Source of the DNA: Armatimonadota bacterium
GTDB taxonomy: Bacteria > Armatimonadota > Chthonomonadetes > Chthonomonadales > Chthonomonadaceae
Assembly: GCA_028871815.1 (NCBI GenBank)
Contig: JAGWMJ010000001.1
Coordinates: 310,001-374,000, forward strand
Direction of reading: 5' to 3'
DNA length: 64,000 nt
Every line of letters begins with the position of its first letter. The first letter of the stretch is position 1. The translations under genes were made by a program, and so were the position numbers. Below, piece after piece: positions 8,383-18,706 of this stretch. Below the pieces are notes generated by a model, which saw only the letters and a program-made list of their open reading frames with translations, did not search any database and was not told where the DNA came from.

Positions 8383-10338
8383 TCAAGGTTTTGCATGGCT
8401 GTTCTGCCCGTCCGCAACCGCCGGCGGCTGTTCGTTAGAGGTGCGGAATTGAAACGGCACGCTCTCCACAATGGCCCGTATCAACGCCCCACTTCGGTAT
8501 CCGCCCTCCTGAACGCGCTGAACGATCTGGTTCACCGCCGCCCTATCGTATCGCTGCAGACCGCGACCAAGCGCGTACGCCAGCATCCGCCTGGCCATGT
8601 TTCGAACGAACTCTGCCTTCTGACTGAGCAGCAGTGTTTTCAGCTGCTGCGGCCCCGCAAACTTCTCACCACCCGCGAGCACGCCGGAGTTGTCGATCGG
8701 CTGACCGCCTATCTGCGTGCGCCAGCGCCCGATGGGATCGAAGTTCTCAAGTCCAAAGCCGATCGGGTCCATCTTGTTGTGGCACGAGGCGCATTCGGGC
8801 CGCTTCCGGTGCTCCTCGAGCCGCTGCCGGAGCGAAAGGCCGTTCAGCGGCGCGTCGGTGGCAGGAAGGCCACCGGCATTCGGTGGCGGCGGTGGGATTT
8901 TGGCGCCGAGCATCTGTTCCAGCACCCATTTGCCACGCAGAACCGGGCTGGTGCGGAGTGGATATGAAGTAACCGCAAGCACTCCGGCCATCGTGATGAC
9001 GCCACCGCGCGTGCCATCGGCCAGCGCTACACGGCGGAATTGAGCGCCGCGCACGCCGTGTACGCCGTAGAGCTGCGCCATGTCCTGATTGAGATAGGTG
9101 TATCCGCATCCAATAAAGTCGAGCAGGCTGGCATCGCGTCGCAGCACGTGGTTGCTGAAGTCCACTGCCTCGGCGATCATGTCGCTGCGCAGTTGTGGCG
9201 TGAACTGCGGGAACATGCCCGGATCGGGCTGCGCGACCGTGCCCAAATCTCGCACCCGAAGCCACTCGCCGGCGAAGTTGGCGCCGAGCGCCCGCGACTT
9301 TCGGCTTGCCAGCATGCGATCTATCTGTGCCTGGAGAGTAGCCGGCTGGTGCAAACGGTTGGCGGCCGCGAGGCGGAAGAGTTCGGCATCGGGCATCGAG
9401 GACCAGAGGAAGTACGAAAGCCGGCTGGCCAGTTCGTAATCGTTCAGGCGGTATGCGCCATGTTCCGGCAGCGTCGGCTCAACGCGGAACAAAAAGTTTG
9501 GCGAAACAAGCACGGCCGTCAGGCCGGCCACTACCGACTTGCGCCAGGAAAGGCCGCGGTGGAATGCCGCGGTAAACACTTGCATCAAGCGGGCGAGCTC
9601 TCCCGGACGGACGGGCCGCCGGTAGGCAAGGGAGGCGAAGTGCCGCAGGACCGCCTGTGCCTCCGCCTTGGGATTCGCGTGTCCCGTAGAGCTGCCAAAA
9701 AGCAAATGCGGATCGGCGGCGCTCAGCGATTGCGAGGCGGCCTGCAGGTATCGCTCCATCAGAATCGGCGGTACAAAGAGAGTCTCAGCATCGTTATCGA
9801 AGCCACCGCCGCCACCGCCATCGGCGGGAAAGCTGTCGGCGGGATGCGTATCCACGCCGAGCAGGTCGCGGATCGTATTGTTGTACTCCTCGCGACTGAG
9901 ACGGTGGATCAGAACATAGCCGGGATCGGCCGGGGCATCGGTGAGCTGCGCGACGGGTATAACGCGCTGGACCCATCCGGCCAGCTGGTCACGCTCCTGA
10001 GGGGTTGGCGCGGGCGACCCGGTCGGCGGCATGGATCCGGCACGCAACTGCGAAAGGACCCGGCGCCAAAAACCGGGGCGCGCCTTTACCTCTGCTGCTG
10101 ATTGAAACCGGCTGAGGTCGATGCCGGCTGGCGGATTCATGCCGCTGTGGCAGGGTACGCAGTACCGCTGGACCTTTGGAAGAATGAAGTTGCGGAATGT
10201 CCCGCTAGCGGCGGGCGCCGACTGCGGCGCGGCGGCTGGAGCGGTAAAGGCAGCTGCAATCAGCGCCAACGGGGCCACGGCGGACAGGTGGCGCGCGGCG
10301 CCAAGCTTTTTCCGTCGAGTTTCGGTGGGCCGGTCCAT
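8383..10338 (-). CDS. DUF1587/DUF1592/DUF1588/DUF1585 planctomycete-type cytochrome-like protein
   Basis: The frame is open back to 10611, but the Arg-rich upstream residues look non-coding and the ATG at 10338 begins a plausible signal peptide (SAVAPLALIAAAFTAPAAAP). The protein is then 651 residues. A haem c-type motif CVPCH follows the signal. Next come DUF1587 (RLSREEYNNTIRDLLGVD), DUF1592 (SPNFLFRVE, ASRLSYFLWSSMPDAEL), DUF1588 (CASCHNKMDPIGFGLENFD) and DUF1585 near the C-terminus. It precedes the DUF1552 gene, its usual partner. It probably acts in the periplasm. Confidence 0.9.
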   Translation of the reverse strand: MDRPTETRRKKLGAARHLSAVAPLALIAAAFTAPAAAPQSAPAASGTFRNFILPKVQRYCVPCHSGMNPPAGIDLSRFQSAAEVKARPGFWRRVLSQLRAGSMPPTGSPAPTPQERDQLAGWVQRVIPVAQLTDAPADPGYVLIHRLSREEYNNTIRDLLGVDTHPADSFPADGGGGGGFDNDAETLFVPPILMERYLQAASQSLSAADPHLLFGSSTGHANPKAEAQAVLRHFASLAYRRPVRPGELARLMQVFTAAFHRGLSWRKSVVAGLTAVLVSPNFLFRVEPTLPEHGAYRLNDYELASRLSYFLWSSMPDAELFRLAAANRLHQPATLQAQIDRMLASRKSRALGANFAGEWLRVRDLGTVAQPDPGMFPQFTPQLRSDMIAEAVDFSNHVLRRDASLLDFIGCGYTYLNQDMAQLYGVHGVRGAQFRRVALADGTRGGVITMAGVLAVTSYPLRTSPVLRGKWVLEQMLGAKIPPPPPNAGGLPATDAPLNGLSLRQRLEEHRKRPECASCHNKMDPIGFGLENFDPIGRWRTQIGGQPIDNSGVLAGGEKFAGPQQLKTLLLSQKAEFVRNMARRMLAYALGRGLQRYDRAAVNQIVQRVQEGGYRSGALIRAIVESVPFQFRTSNEQPPAVADGQNSHAKP

Positions 10339-10380
10339 GGTGCGTCGTACCAGATAGTTGGATGACTTGCGCCGGTGCGG

Positions 10381-10432
10381 TTGCAGCCTGGCGCTGCAAT
10401 GAAAGCGGGCGGCTGCCGAACGGCAGCCGCCC
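10381..10432 (-). terminator. double stem-loop, probable terminator
   Basis: A perfect 12-base-pair stem (GGGCGGCTGCCG at 10407-10418 with its complement at 10421-10432) is preceded on the plus strand by a 7-base-pair stem at 10381-10399. It lies just beyond the stop of the Tudor-like gene in its direction of transcription. There is no long T tract, only GCTTTCATT, so its efficiency as an intrinsic terminator is uncertain. Confidence 0.6.
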
Positions 10433-10474
10433 AGGACGCTCAACGAGATGCGCACGGTTCCCGGCGCTGAGCGG

Positions 10475-11014
10475 TTATTCCGCTGCTTTTTTGGCTCGCG
10501 TCTTGCGGGCCTTCGGCGCCTCGGATGCTTCGTTTTCCGACTCGGCGGCCGGCTCAGGCGCCTCTTCCGCCACCGGGGCCGGAGCGTCGGCAGCGGCGAC
10601 CTCATTCGCAACCTTTGGCTTACGCGTGGATGTGCGCTTTGGCTTGGCTGCCGATGCGTCGTGCTGCAGCACTCTCAGATAGCCGTAATGCTTGCGGTCG
10701 TACTCCTCCGGGGTTTCATCCAGCGGTACGTTGCATGCCAGCTTTTTGACGCCCTGATCGCCGAAATCGACAATGATGTACGTAGGGGTTGCGTCGTCGC
10801 CTACGGCATCGAACCGAGCGTCTGCCACCTGCATCCGGCGGGGTCCGAACTCCACACTTTTCACAACGCCATCCGCGGCAAGAACCGGGTGGAAAAGCTT
10901 ATCGCCCACACGGTAGTTGGCGGTCATCCGGTAGTTAACGGCGTGCCCGTTCTCCCCGGGTTCGGCTACCGCCGTATCGCCTGCCGTGGTTGCTTTCTTC
11001 GTACGCGTGGCCAT
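10475..11014 (-). CDS. small Tudor/UvrD-C-like domain protein with Ala/Glu/Lys tail
   Basis: The ATG at 11014 follows GCAGGAG and gives 179 residues. Residues ~28-105 contain a compact beta-type unit (YRVGDKLFHPV, GVVKSVEFG, YIIVDFGDQGVKKLACN). It resembles the Tudor-like C-terminal domain of UvrD/PcrA or a CarD-type RNA-polymerase-binding module. The last ~75 residues are low-complexity Ala, Pro, Glu and Lys ending in KTRAKKAAE, like DNA-binding tails. A role in binding RNA polymerase or DNA is inferred from shape only. I know no named family for it. Confidence 0.72.
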   Translation of the reverse strand: MATRTKKATTAGDTAVAEPGENGHAVNYRMTANYRVGDKLFHPVLAADGVVKSVEFGPRRMQVADARFDAVGDDATPTYIIVDFGDQGVKKLACNVPLDETPEEYDRKHYGYLRVLQHDASAAKPKRTSTRKPKVANEVAAADAPAPVAEEAPEPAAESENEASEAPKARKTRAKKAAE

Positions 11015-11164
11015 AATATCGTCGCTCCTGCAAATACGCTGGTGTTGTCCGTCGTAATAGATGTGTATTGGCAGGCGAAAGTTTACCACAACCGGCGCAG
11101 TGCGCGATTTGGCACAAGAGCTTTTTGAGATCGCGCCGGTACGTTAAGGAGGAGCAATCCACCT

Positions 11165-11245
11165 ATGTCGAGCTGGCTGTTCGGAGCGTTGGCCATCTTC
11201 GTGGTCATTCGGCTGTTGTTTGGCAGGGCCGGGTTTGGTACTTGA
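11165..11245 (+). CDS. 26-residue single-span membrane microprotein
   Basis: An ATG at 11165 preceded by a strong AAGGAGGAG site encodes 26 residues. It is almost one hydrophobic helix (WLFGALAIFVVIRLLFG) with basic residues at its end, followed by TGA at 11245. The ribosome site and the membrane-like composition argue for a real small gene. It lies alone between two minus-strand genes. The function is unknown. Confidence 0.55.
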   Translation: MSSWLFGALAIFVVIRLLFGRAGFGT

Positions 11246-11421
11246 GGGCCCCGCACCGGCTGCGGGGAGGATCCTCGCATAGGGCACAATGGCGATCAGC
11301 GGCGCGACGACGGCCCGGGATCGCGCGGGCTTTAGACAGCGACCACCGCTAAATCTCCATTCGAAAGGCCGGTGTAGACGTAATTCATCGCTCACCAGAG
11401 CGATCCGCCGGCGCGCAGTTG

Positions 11422-11991
11422 TTATCGATCAGCGGTGGGACCAGTTTCGGTCTGCGGTAGACAAACTGGAAACGCTACAGAGAGTGTTTCGCCGCTCAGC
11501 AGCGCGCACCATTGCGCATCGAGTGCTGCGAACTGTTCACGTACTCCGAACAGCGCGCCCTCGGTAAAGCCTTCCGGCATTGGCAAGTCCTGAGCGGTCA
11601 AGCCGGCGCGCACCAGTTGCTGGCATTCTACAAACGGCATTCGTTCGCGCCGCGCATCGTCGAGTTGCAGAATGCCCACGATGTGCTCTGCCCAATAAGC
11701 CTCCAGCGGAAGCGACTCCTTGCGACCGGTTTGTGCATCGACCGTGCCGAAGTCGTTGATATCTCTGCCGGCGGCAACCATGCCGAAGAAGGCGTTCCGG
11801 AAGCCGAGCACGCTTTCCACTGCAACGTGCAACAGGTCGTGCCGGGCAAAGTAGCTAACGGAACGCTGCCAGGTTATTGAGCCATCGTCACGGCGGCAGG
11901 CGATACTTGTAGCGCCATGCTGCCGTTTTCTCAGTCGGATCTCCACGGCTGCCCCGGTCGCAGAATCGCTCCGCTTCTTTCCGCGAAGCAT
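11422..11991 (-). CDS. conserved hypothetical protein
   Basis: Up to 189 residues are encoded. The central part (ITWQRSVSYFARHDLLHVAV, then ESVLGFRNAFFGMVAAGRDI) resembles a small conserved bacterial family of unknown function that I recall with an 'HDL-H-AVE' motif. A later AYWAEHIVGILQLDDARRE segment fits the same family. The ATG at 11991 is the first in frame; a GTG about 15 codons later is also possible. It diverges from the MBL-fold gene, with 84 bases between the starts. No signal peptide is seen. Confidence 0.65.
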   Translation of the reverse strand: MLRGKKRSDSATGAAVEIRLRKRQHGATSIACRRDDGSITWQRSVSYFARHDLLHVAVESVLGFRNAFFGMVAAGRDINDFGTVDAQTGRKESLPLEAYWAEHIVGILQLDDARRERMPFVECQQLVRAGLTAQDLPMPEGFTEGALFGVREQFAALDAQWCALLSGETLSVAFPVCLPQTETGPTADR

Positions 11992-12075
11992 TGTACCGGT
12001 TTGCAGTACCCGGCACGGCAGTGCATAATGTGGCGCGGCATCGATGGCCCGACCGAAGATATGGAGCTAAAGGCA

Positions 12076-13467
12076 ATGTACTTCAAACCGTACTACCTGG
12101 GATGTCTGGCGCATGCTTCGTATATGATCGGAGCCGAGGGCGGCCCCGCAGCGGTGATCGATCCGCGGCGTGATGTAGACGAGTACATCGCAGATGCGGA
12201 ACGGGCGGGCCTTACGATCCGGTTTGTAATTGAAACGCACCTGCACGCCGATTTTGTTTCCGGTCACGTTGAGCTTGCGCGAAGGACCGGGGCGCAGATT
12301 CTGATCGGCGATCGCGCCGGCGCGACGTTTCCGCATATCCCGATTACGAATGAAATGCGCATCGAGCTTGGGGATGTCTCGTTGACGTTCCGGACAACAC
12401 CGGGACACACGCCGGAAAGCGTGATCGCTCTGGTTACCGTGGCCGGTGACGACAATCCGCGACTGATATTCACGGGCGACACGCTGTTCATCGGTGATGT
12501 TGGCCGACCCGACCTGGCCGGCAGCCGCGGCTACTCTGCCGAGCAGATGGCCCGCCTGATGTTTGCTTCGCTGCGCGATTCCATTCTCACGCTGCCCGAC
12601 GCCGCTGAGGTCTGGCCTGCACACGGCGCTGGATCCTCGTGCGGCAAAGCGCTTTCAAATGACCGGGCATCGACCATTGGGCGCGAAAAAGCGCTGAATC
12701 CGGCGTTGAGGTACGTGCTGGATGGCGATGAGGAGGGTTTTGTACAGTATCACACCGAAGGGCTATCTGCGGCCCCAGGCTACTTCGGCTACGACGCCCA
12801 GCGCAATCGCGAAGGTGCCGCGCCACTGGCGGAAGCGACTGCCGGCGCCGTCCCGCTCTCGCCGGCTGAGGTCGAGGAGCTATCCGAGTCGGGTGTGCTG
12901 GTACTGGACGTTCGCTCGGTGGCCGATTTCGGGAGCGCGCACATTCCGGGCGCGCTGCATGTGCAGCTGGAGGGTACATTCGCTCCATGGGTAGGGCGAG
13001 TAGCGCGCCCCGAGGAGCGTATTCTGGTTGTGGCGGAGGTTGGCGCCGAGCACGAGGCGATTATGCGCCTTGCCCGGGTGGGCTATGAGAACATCGCCGG
13101 GTACCTGGAGGGTGGCATGGCGGCATGGAACGCAGCGGGCGGAGAGCAGGCCGCCGTACCGCAGCTGCCTGCCGACACGCCACTTATGCCGAGACGCACC
13201 GTGGTTGTAGACGTGAGGTCGCGGGAAGAGTACGACGCCGGCCACCTTGAAGGGGCTTTGCACATACCACTGCCGGAACTGGTTGAACGAATCGACGAGC
13301 TGCCGCCGGCTCCGCTGGCCCTGATGTGCGGCACCGGATATCGTTCGTCCATCGCGTGCTCACTGCTCTTGCGGGCCGGCCGCCGGGAGGTCCTGAACCT
13401 CGCCGGTGGATGGGAGGCCGCGAGCAAGGCCAGAACCGGGATCGAACCGAGCGCTCATGTTGCGTGA
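12076..13467 (+). CDS. MBL-fold hydrolase with two rhodanese domains
   Basis: The 463-residue protein joins a glyoxalase-II/persulfide-dioxygenase-type metallo-beta-lactamase domain to two rhodanese domains. The metal motif is THLHADFVSGH (H55, H57, D59), with FTGDTLFIGDVGRPDL and WPAHGAGSSCG further on. The first rhodanese (VLVLDVRSVADFGSAHIPGA) has no cysteine in its active loop and is probably inactive. The second has C418 in MCGTGYRS. I chose ATG 12076 (MYFKPYYLGCLAHASYMIG) over ATG 12061 because GGAG sits 9 bases before it and the family begins this way. It likely acts in cytoplasmic sulfur or persulfide metabolism. Confidence 0.9.
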   Translation: MYFKPYYLGCLAHASYMIGAEGGPAAVIDPRRDVDEYIADAERAGLTIRFVIETHLHADFVSGHVELARRTGAQILIGDRAGATFPHIPITNEMRIELGDVSLTFRTTPGHTPESVIALVTVAGDDNPRLIFTGDTLFIGDVGRPDLAGSRGYSAEQMARLMFASLRDSILTLPDAAEVWPAHGAGSSCGKALSNDRASTIGREKALNPALRYVLDGDEEGFVQYHTEGLSAAPGYFGYDAQRNREGAAPLAEATAGAVPLSPAEVEELSESGVLVLDVRSVADFGSAHIPGALHVQLEGTFAPWVGRVARPEERILVVAEVGAEHEAIMRLARVGYENIAGYLEGGMAAWNAAGGEQAAVPQLPADTPLMPRRTVVVDVRSREEYDAGHLEGALHIPLPELVERIDELPPAPLALMCGTGYRSSIACSLLLRAGRREVLNLAGGWEAASKARTGIEPSAHVA

Positions 13468-13545
13468 AACCGGCTGCCGGCCGCCCGCGCTCTGCGATAA
13501 GACGGCGGCTGGCCCCGGCGCCATTTCATTTACGGTGGCTCCGCG

Positions 13546-14808
13546 TTGAGTTCGCAGTGGTTTCCGGCAGATGCGGTTCACATTCTGGTGGTTCTGTTTC
13601 TGTCGCTGCTGATAGGCCTTGAGCGCGAGGAGCACAAGACCACTTCCACCCACTACACGTACGGCGGTATCCGGACGCTGCCGCTGATCGGTCTCCTGGG
13701 TTACGGCATTGCGCGAGCGACCAACGACTCGCCAATGGCTGTCGGGCTTGGTCTTGCTGCGATGGCCGTGTTTATGGGCATCGCCTACTTCCATAAGCTG
13801 GCGGTTACTCAAGACGCGGGCGTGACGTCGGAGATGACCGGTCTGCTGGTGTATGTACTTGGCGTTCTCGTCTCGCGCGATCTGGTCTGGATCGCCGTCT
13901 CCATCGGTGTGCTTTCGCTGGTGCTGCTTGAGTTGCGGGTACGCGTAGATGCGCTTACCAAACGATTCCCACCCGCAGAGGTGTCGAGCGCGGCACGGTT
14001 TCTATTGCTGACTGCCGTCATTCTTCCCGTGGTGCCGAATCATGCGTTTGGCGCCATGCAGATCAATCCGTTCAAGGTGTGGCTGGTTGTGGTTGCCGTA
14101 AGCGGAATCTCGTATGCCAGTTACCTGCTGCAGATGGTTCTGCGTGGCAGCGGCGGCGTGCTGGTGGCCGGCATGCTCGGCGGAGCCTACTCCTCCACGG
14201 CGACGACCGTAGCGCTTGGCAAGGCTTCCACAGCGGCCCACGCGCCGCGCCTCTACGCCGGCGCCATCACGATGGCCTCCGGCGTGATGTACGTGCGCCT
14301 TGCACTACTTCTGCTTTTCTTCAATGCCGGACTGTTCCACCTGCTGGTGGCGCCGTTTCTGATACTGGCTGCCGTTGGCGTCGTGGCCGGCTGGCTGACC
14401 GCCCGCACAGATCCTCATACACGGCCCGGCAGTGCGACCACGGCACAGCGGCCAAATCCGCTCCAGATAGGCACCGCGTTCCTGTTTGCCGGCATATTTG
14501 TGGCGATGTTGGTGATTACCCAGCTGGTAGTGACGCACGGCGGGGGCACCGCGCTTTACAGCCTGGCCGGAGTTATGGGCGTTACCGACGTGGATCCGTT
14601 CATCATGAGCCTGACGCAATCCGCCGGCCACGCCACCCCACTGGCGCTTGCGGCCGGCGCCATTGTGGTGGCGGCTGCAAGTAACAACATGGTGAAGGGC
14701 GTGTATGCCGCCGTACTTGCCGACCGGGAGACCGGAAGGACCAGCGCCGCGCTGCTGGGATGCCTGGCGCTGTTGGGAGTTCTGCCGCTGCTGTTGGTGC
14801 GTGGGTGA
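13546..14808 (+). CDS. MgtC/SapB-type membrane protein (DUF4010 family)
   Basis: The 420-residue protein has about twelve hydrophobic segments. It begins with the MgtC-like stretch FLSLLIGLEREEHKT followed by YGGIRTLPLIGLLGYG. The C-terminal half (MLGGAYSSTATTVALGK, then AAASNNMVKGVYAAVL) is typical of DUF4010. The only plausible start is a TTG at 13546, with no good ribosome site, so the exact N-terminus is uncertain. It follows the MBL-fold gene by 78 bases on the same strand. Transport or Mg-related functions are suggested for the family but are not demonstrable here. Confidence 0.87.
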   Translation: MSSQWFPADAVHILVVLFLSLLIGLEREEHKTTSTHYTYGGIRTLPLIGLLGYGIARATNDSPMAVGLGLAAMAVFMGIAYFHKLAVTQDAGVTSEMTGLLVYVLGVLVSRDLVWIAVSIGVLSLVLLELRVRVDALTKRFPPAEVSSAARFLLLTAVILPVVPNHAFGAMQINPFKVWLVVVAVSGISYASYLLQMVLRGSGGVLVAGMLGGAYSSTATTVALGKASTAAHAPRLYAGAITMASGVMYVRLALLLLFFNAGLFHLLVAPFLILAAVGVVAGWLTARTDPHTRPGSATTAQRPNPLQIGTAFLFAGIFVAMLVITQLVVTHGGGTALYSLAGVMGVTDVDPFIMSLTQSAGHATPLALAAGAIVVAAASNNMVKGVYAAVLADRETGRTSAALLGCLALLGVLPLLLVRG

Positions 14809-14831
14809 GTTGACCGGCGGTTCGACGCGCC

Positions 14832-15509
14832 TTAAAGGTGCTTCACCTCACCGATCCCGGTTATCGAGCTGTGGACGGTGGGGTTACCAATGTATCTGAT
14901 TTTGCCGACTCCCGCCACGCTGGCATTCAGTGTTTTCGATGCATCCACGGTCGCGTCGCCCGCCCCGCTGACGCTTACAGTGGCCGTATCGGATCCGAGA
15001 CGCGAGCCATCGTACTTGCACGCGCCCGCGAGGTTGACGTCAGTAACGGGAACGCTTCCCTGCAGCCACATCTTGCAGGCGCCGTCCATCTGTACCTGGA
15101 GCGTTTTCCCAACCACATTGCTCCCGATTACCTCCACGGCGCCGGTTGCCGTGAGGCCATCCAGCTTTGTGGCGCTGACTTCGTACAGGATGGCGTGTTT
15201 GGTGATGAACCGCGTCCGGGGTTTTGAGGCCAGGTAGAGCACGCCGCCGCGCACCTGGGCGCTGAGGTAGGGCTGAAGGTTGCCATCGGCGGTGATCGAA
15301 ACGGAATTGCGATGGGCCTGCGTGAGGATGAGCCTGCCGACGCCGGCGATATTGACGGCGTGAAACGCGGAGACGCTCCGCGACTGCGTTGCAAGCTTTC
15401 CGGATCCTTTGACCGAGGGGCCAGCGAACGTGCGAATCAGATCGTGAATGGCGCAGCCGGGTAACAGCAGCAACAAGCTGGCCGCAGCCAGCATATTTCG
15501 TACCTTCAT
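14832..15509 (-). CDS. head-GIN domain lipoprotein (DUF2807)
   Basis: The 225-residue protein starts with MKVRNMLAAASLLLLLPGC, a lipoprotein signal with an LPGC lipobox. The rest is a beta-helix-like DUF2807 head-GIN domain with repeating short strands (VNIAGVGRLILTQ, VSVSGAGDATVDAS, ASVAGVGKIRY, SSITGIGEVKHL). I chose ATG 15509, preceded by AAAGG, over longer openings. It is probably anchored to a membrane on the outer side. It runs convergent to the MgtC-like gene. Confidence 0.85.
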   Translation of the reverse strand: MKVRNMLAAASLLLLLPGCAIHDLIRTFAGPSVKGSGKLATQSRSVSAFHAVNIAGVGRLILTQAHRNSVSITADGNLQPYLSAQVRGGVLYLASKPRTRFITKHAILYEVSATKLDGLTATGAVEVIGSNVVGKTLQVQMDGACKMWLQGSVPVTDVNLAGACKYDGSRLGSDTATVSVSGAGDATVDASKTLNASVAGVGKIRYIGNPTVHSSITGIGEVKHL

Positions 15510-15921
15510 GAATGGACCTTTGTGAGCCGGCGTGAAGCGAACTACGGTGTGCCGAGCGTGACCAAACATGCGCCTATACGGCTGACTGGGCGGGCCGGTT
15601 TCGAGTTGCAAGGCGCATACCGTAGAGACGGCTGCTGCGTTGGAGAATGCTGGCGCCACGGATGCCGCCAAAGCGTACATTGTTCGCGGCACTCGGCATC
15701 GACGCGTAAGCGTTCGAGACCTGGGACATGTAAGTCGTATGTGACGTATGTGGCGTATGCGACGCAACCCCATCTCCGACCAGCAGCAGCAGAGCATCGA
15801 CGTTGCCGAACGCGTTATCGCCACATTCGCTTACGATTCGCGTGCAAGTTCACAAGCGGCTGCAGGCGGTATACTCCACCGTCGGAACCTGGGAGATCGG
15901 AGCCAAGTCAAAAGGTAGCTT
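15510..15921. other. intergenic stretch without supported gene
   Basis: No reading frame here has a convincing start, ribosome site or family signal. A short run of alternating GTATG-type words (about 15730-15760) is the only local structure I see. It lies between two divergent genes and so must hold their promoters. Confidence 0.5.
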
Positions 15922-16302
15922 ATGAGGCGCGTTACGGGTATCGGTGGAATCTTCATCAAGGCTAGCGACCCCGAGAAGTTGTGCGCGTGGTACAAGGCCC
16001 ATCTCGGCATAGATGTGCAGGATTGGGGCGGCACGGCCTTCCACTGGGTCGACGCGGATGGCGCTCCTGCAAATGGCACAACCGCCTGGTCCATCGGCGA
16101 TGGTTCCTCCTTTGCGCCAAGCCGGGCCGCCTTCATGGTCAACTACCGCGTTGCGGACCTTCACGGCCTTCTAACGCTGCTTCGTGAAGAGGGCTGTCAT
16201 GTGTTCGACGAAGTGGAGGAATCGGAGTTCGGGATATTCGGCTGGGTGATGGATCCGGAAGGAAACAAGATTGAGCTCTGGCAGCCACCCGATGGCCAGT
16301 AG
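15922..16302 (+). CDS. VOC family (glyoxalase/bleomycin-resistance fold) protein
   Basis: The 126-residue protein has the paired beta-alpha-beta-beta-beta units of vicinal-oxygen-chelate proteins. The first is ITGIGG-type (GIGGIFIKASDPEKLCAWY, LGIDV). The second ends GWVMDPEGNKIELWQP, which carries the usual metal-ligand Glu. It is probably a cytoplasmic lyase, dioxygenase or binding protein; the substrate cannot be told. It starts with ATG at 15922 after AAAGGTAGC. A DinB gene follows 82 bases downstream. Confidence 0.88.
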   Translation: MRRVTGIGGIFIKASDPEKLCAWYKAHLGIDVQDWGGTAFHWVDADGAPANGTTAWSIGDGSSFAPSRAAFMVNYRVADLHGLLTLLREEGCHVFDEVEESEFGIFGWVMDPEGNKIELWQPPDGQ

Positions 16303-16384
16303 GCTTGACCCGCCCCCGGGCGTCGATTGGACCGCATAAGCCCGAGTAGGCTCTTGTTACGTAAAGTCAAAACAGGAGGACGCG

Positions 16385-16858
16385 GTGGATATCTTTGTCG
16401 CGATATGCAAGGAGCGCGCTACAGCGGCCATGGAGGGCTTTCTCCACGGTCTCAGCTTCGTGCCGGCGGATAAGCTGAACTGGAGCCCGACGCCCACGGC
16501 CAAGTCCGCCATGCAGGTTGCGGCGCACTGCGCCGGGTACAGTGGCGCGTTCGCCTGGATCATCCGTGAAGGCAAGTTCCCATGTACGGTTGAGGAGTTC
16601 CGCGGCAGGGTACAGGCTTCGATTGAGAGCGTCACCACATTGGAGGAAGCGGAGGCGATGCTCCGACAGGGTATTGCAGAGACGCTGGCGGCCCTCGACA
16701 CCGTAAAGCCGGAGCAGGTCGGCGCAATGGTCGATTCGCCGCAGGGCCAGACGCCCTTCAAGTTCTTCCTGACCGTTCCGGCGCGGCATCTCGAAGCCCA
16801 CGATGGCCAGATCGACTACCTGCAGACTTGCTGGGGTGATCTGGAGGTGCACCTGTAG
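16385..16858 (+). CDS. DinB-family protein
   Basis: The GTG at 16385 follows a strong AGGAGG. The 157-residue protein has the four-helix DinB pattern: an early helix with GFLHGLSFVPADKLNWSP, a helix with the first metal His (QVAAHCAGYSGAFAW), and a late HLEAHDGQIDYLQTCWG providing H-x3-H. Family members are metal-dependent transferases using bacillithiol or mycothiol, or relatives of unknown role. It is unrelated in close sequence to the second DinB gene at 18182. Confidence 0.85.
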   Translation: MDIFVAICKERATAAMEGFLHGLSFVPADKLNWSPTPTAKSAMQVAAHCAGYSGAFAWIIREGKFPCTVEEFRGRVQASIESVTTLEEAEAMLRQGIAETLAALDTVKPEQVGAMVDSPQGQTPFKFFLTVPARHLEAHDGQIDYLQTCWGDLEVHL

Positions 16859-17082
16859 AATCACATCAGGCTTTGACGGATCACTTAGCGGCTGGCGCCT
16901 CGATTAACGATCGCCATGCCGGCTTACTGGAAGAGGCATCCGAGCGTATGCTCACCTCGTTGGGCTGAGGGTGAGATTGTTGACAGACGAGGACATGGGT
17001 CAACGGCTCGCCGGCAGCGGCGTGTGCCGCCGCTGAATCGCATCCTACTTGCAGCGCTGCAAAGCTTTGCGCGGCGCCCGGG

Positions 17083-18634
<1,552 letters not shown>

Positions 18635-18706
18635 CGTCCGATTTTACCTTCGCTGCAGGAATCGGGTACGATTGAACGATCAATTGCATCGGGGAGGGTT
18701 TGCACC

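Noticed and set aside
15510-15921. Possible riboswitch or small RNA in the gap before the VOC gene
   Set aside because: No stable long stem or conserved leader pattern is visible.
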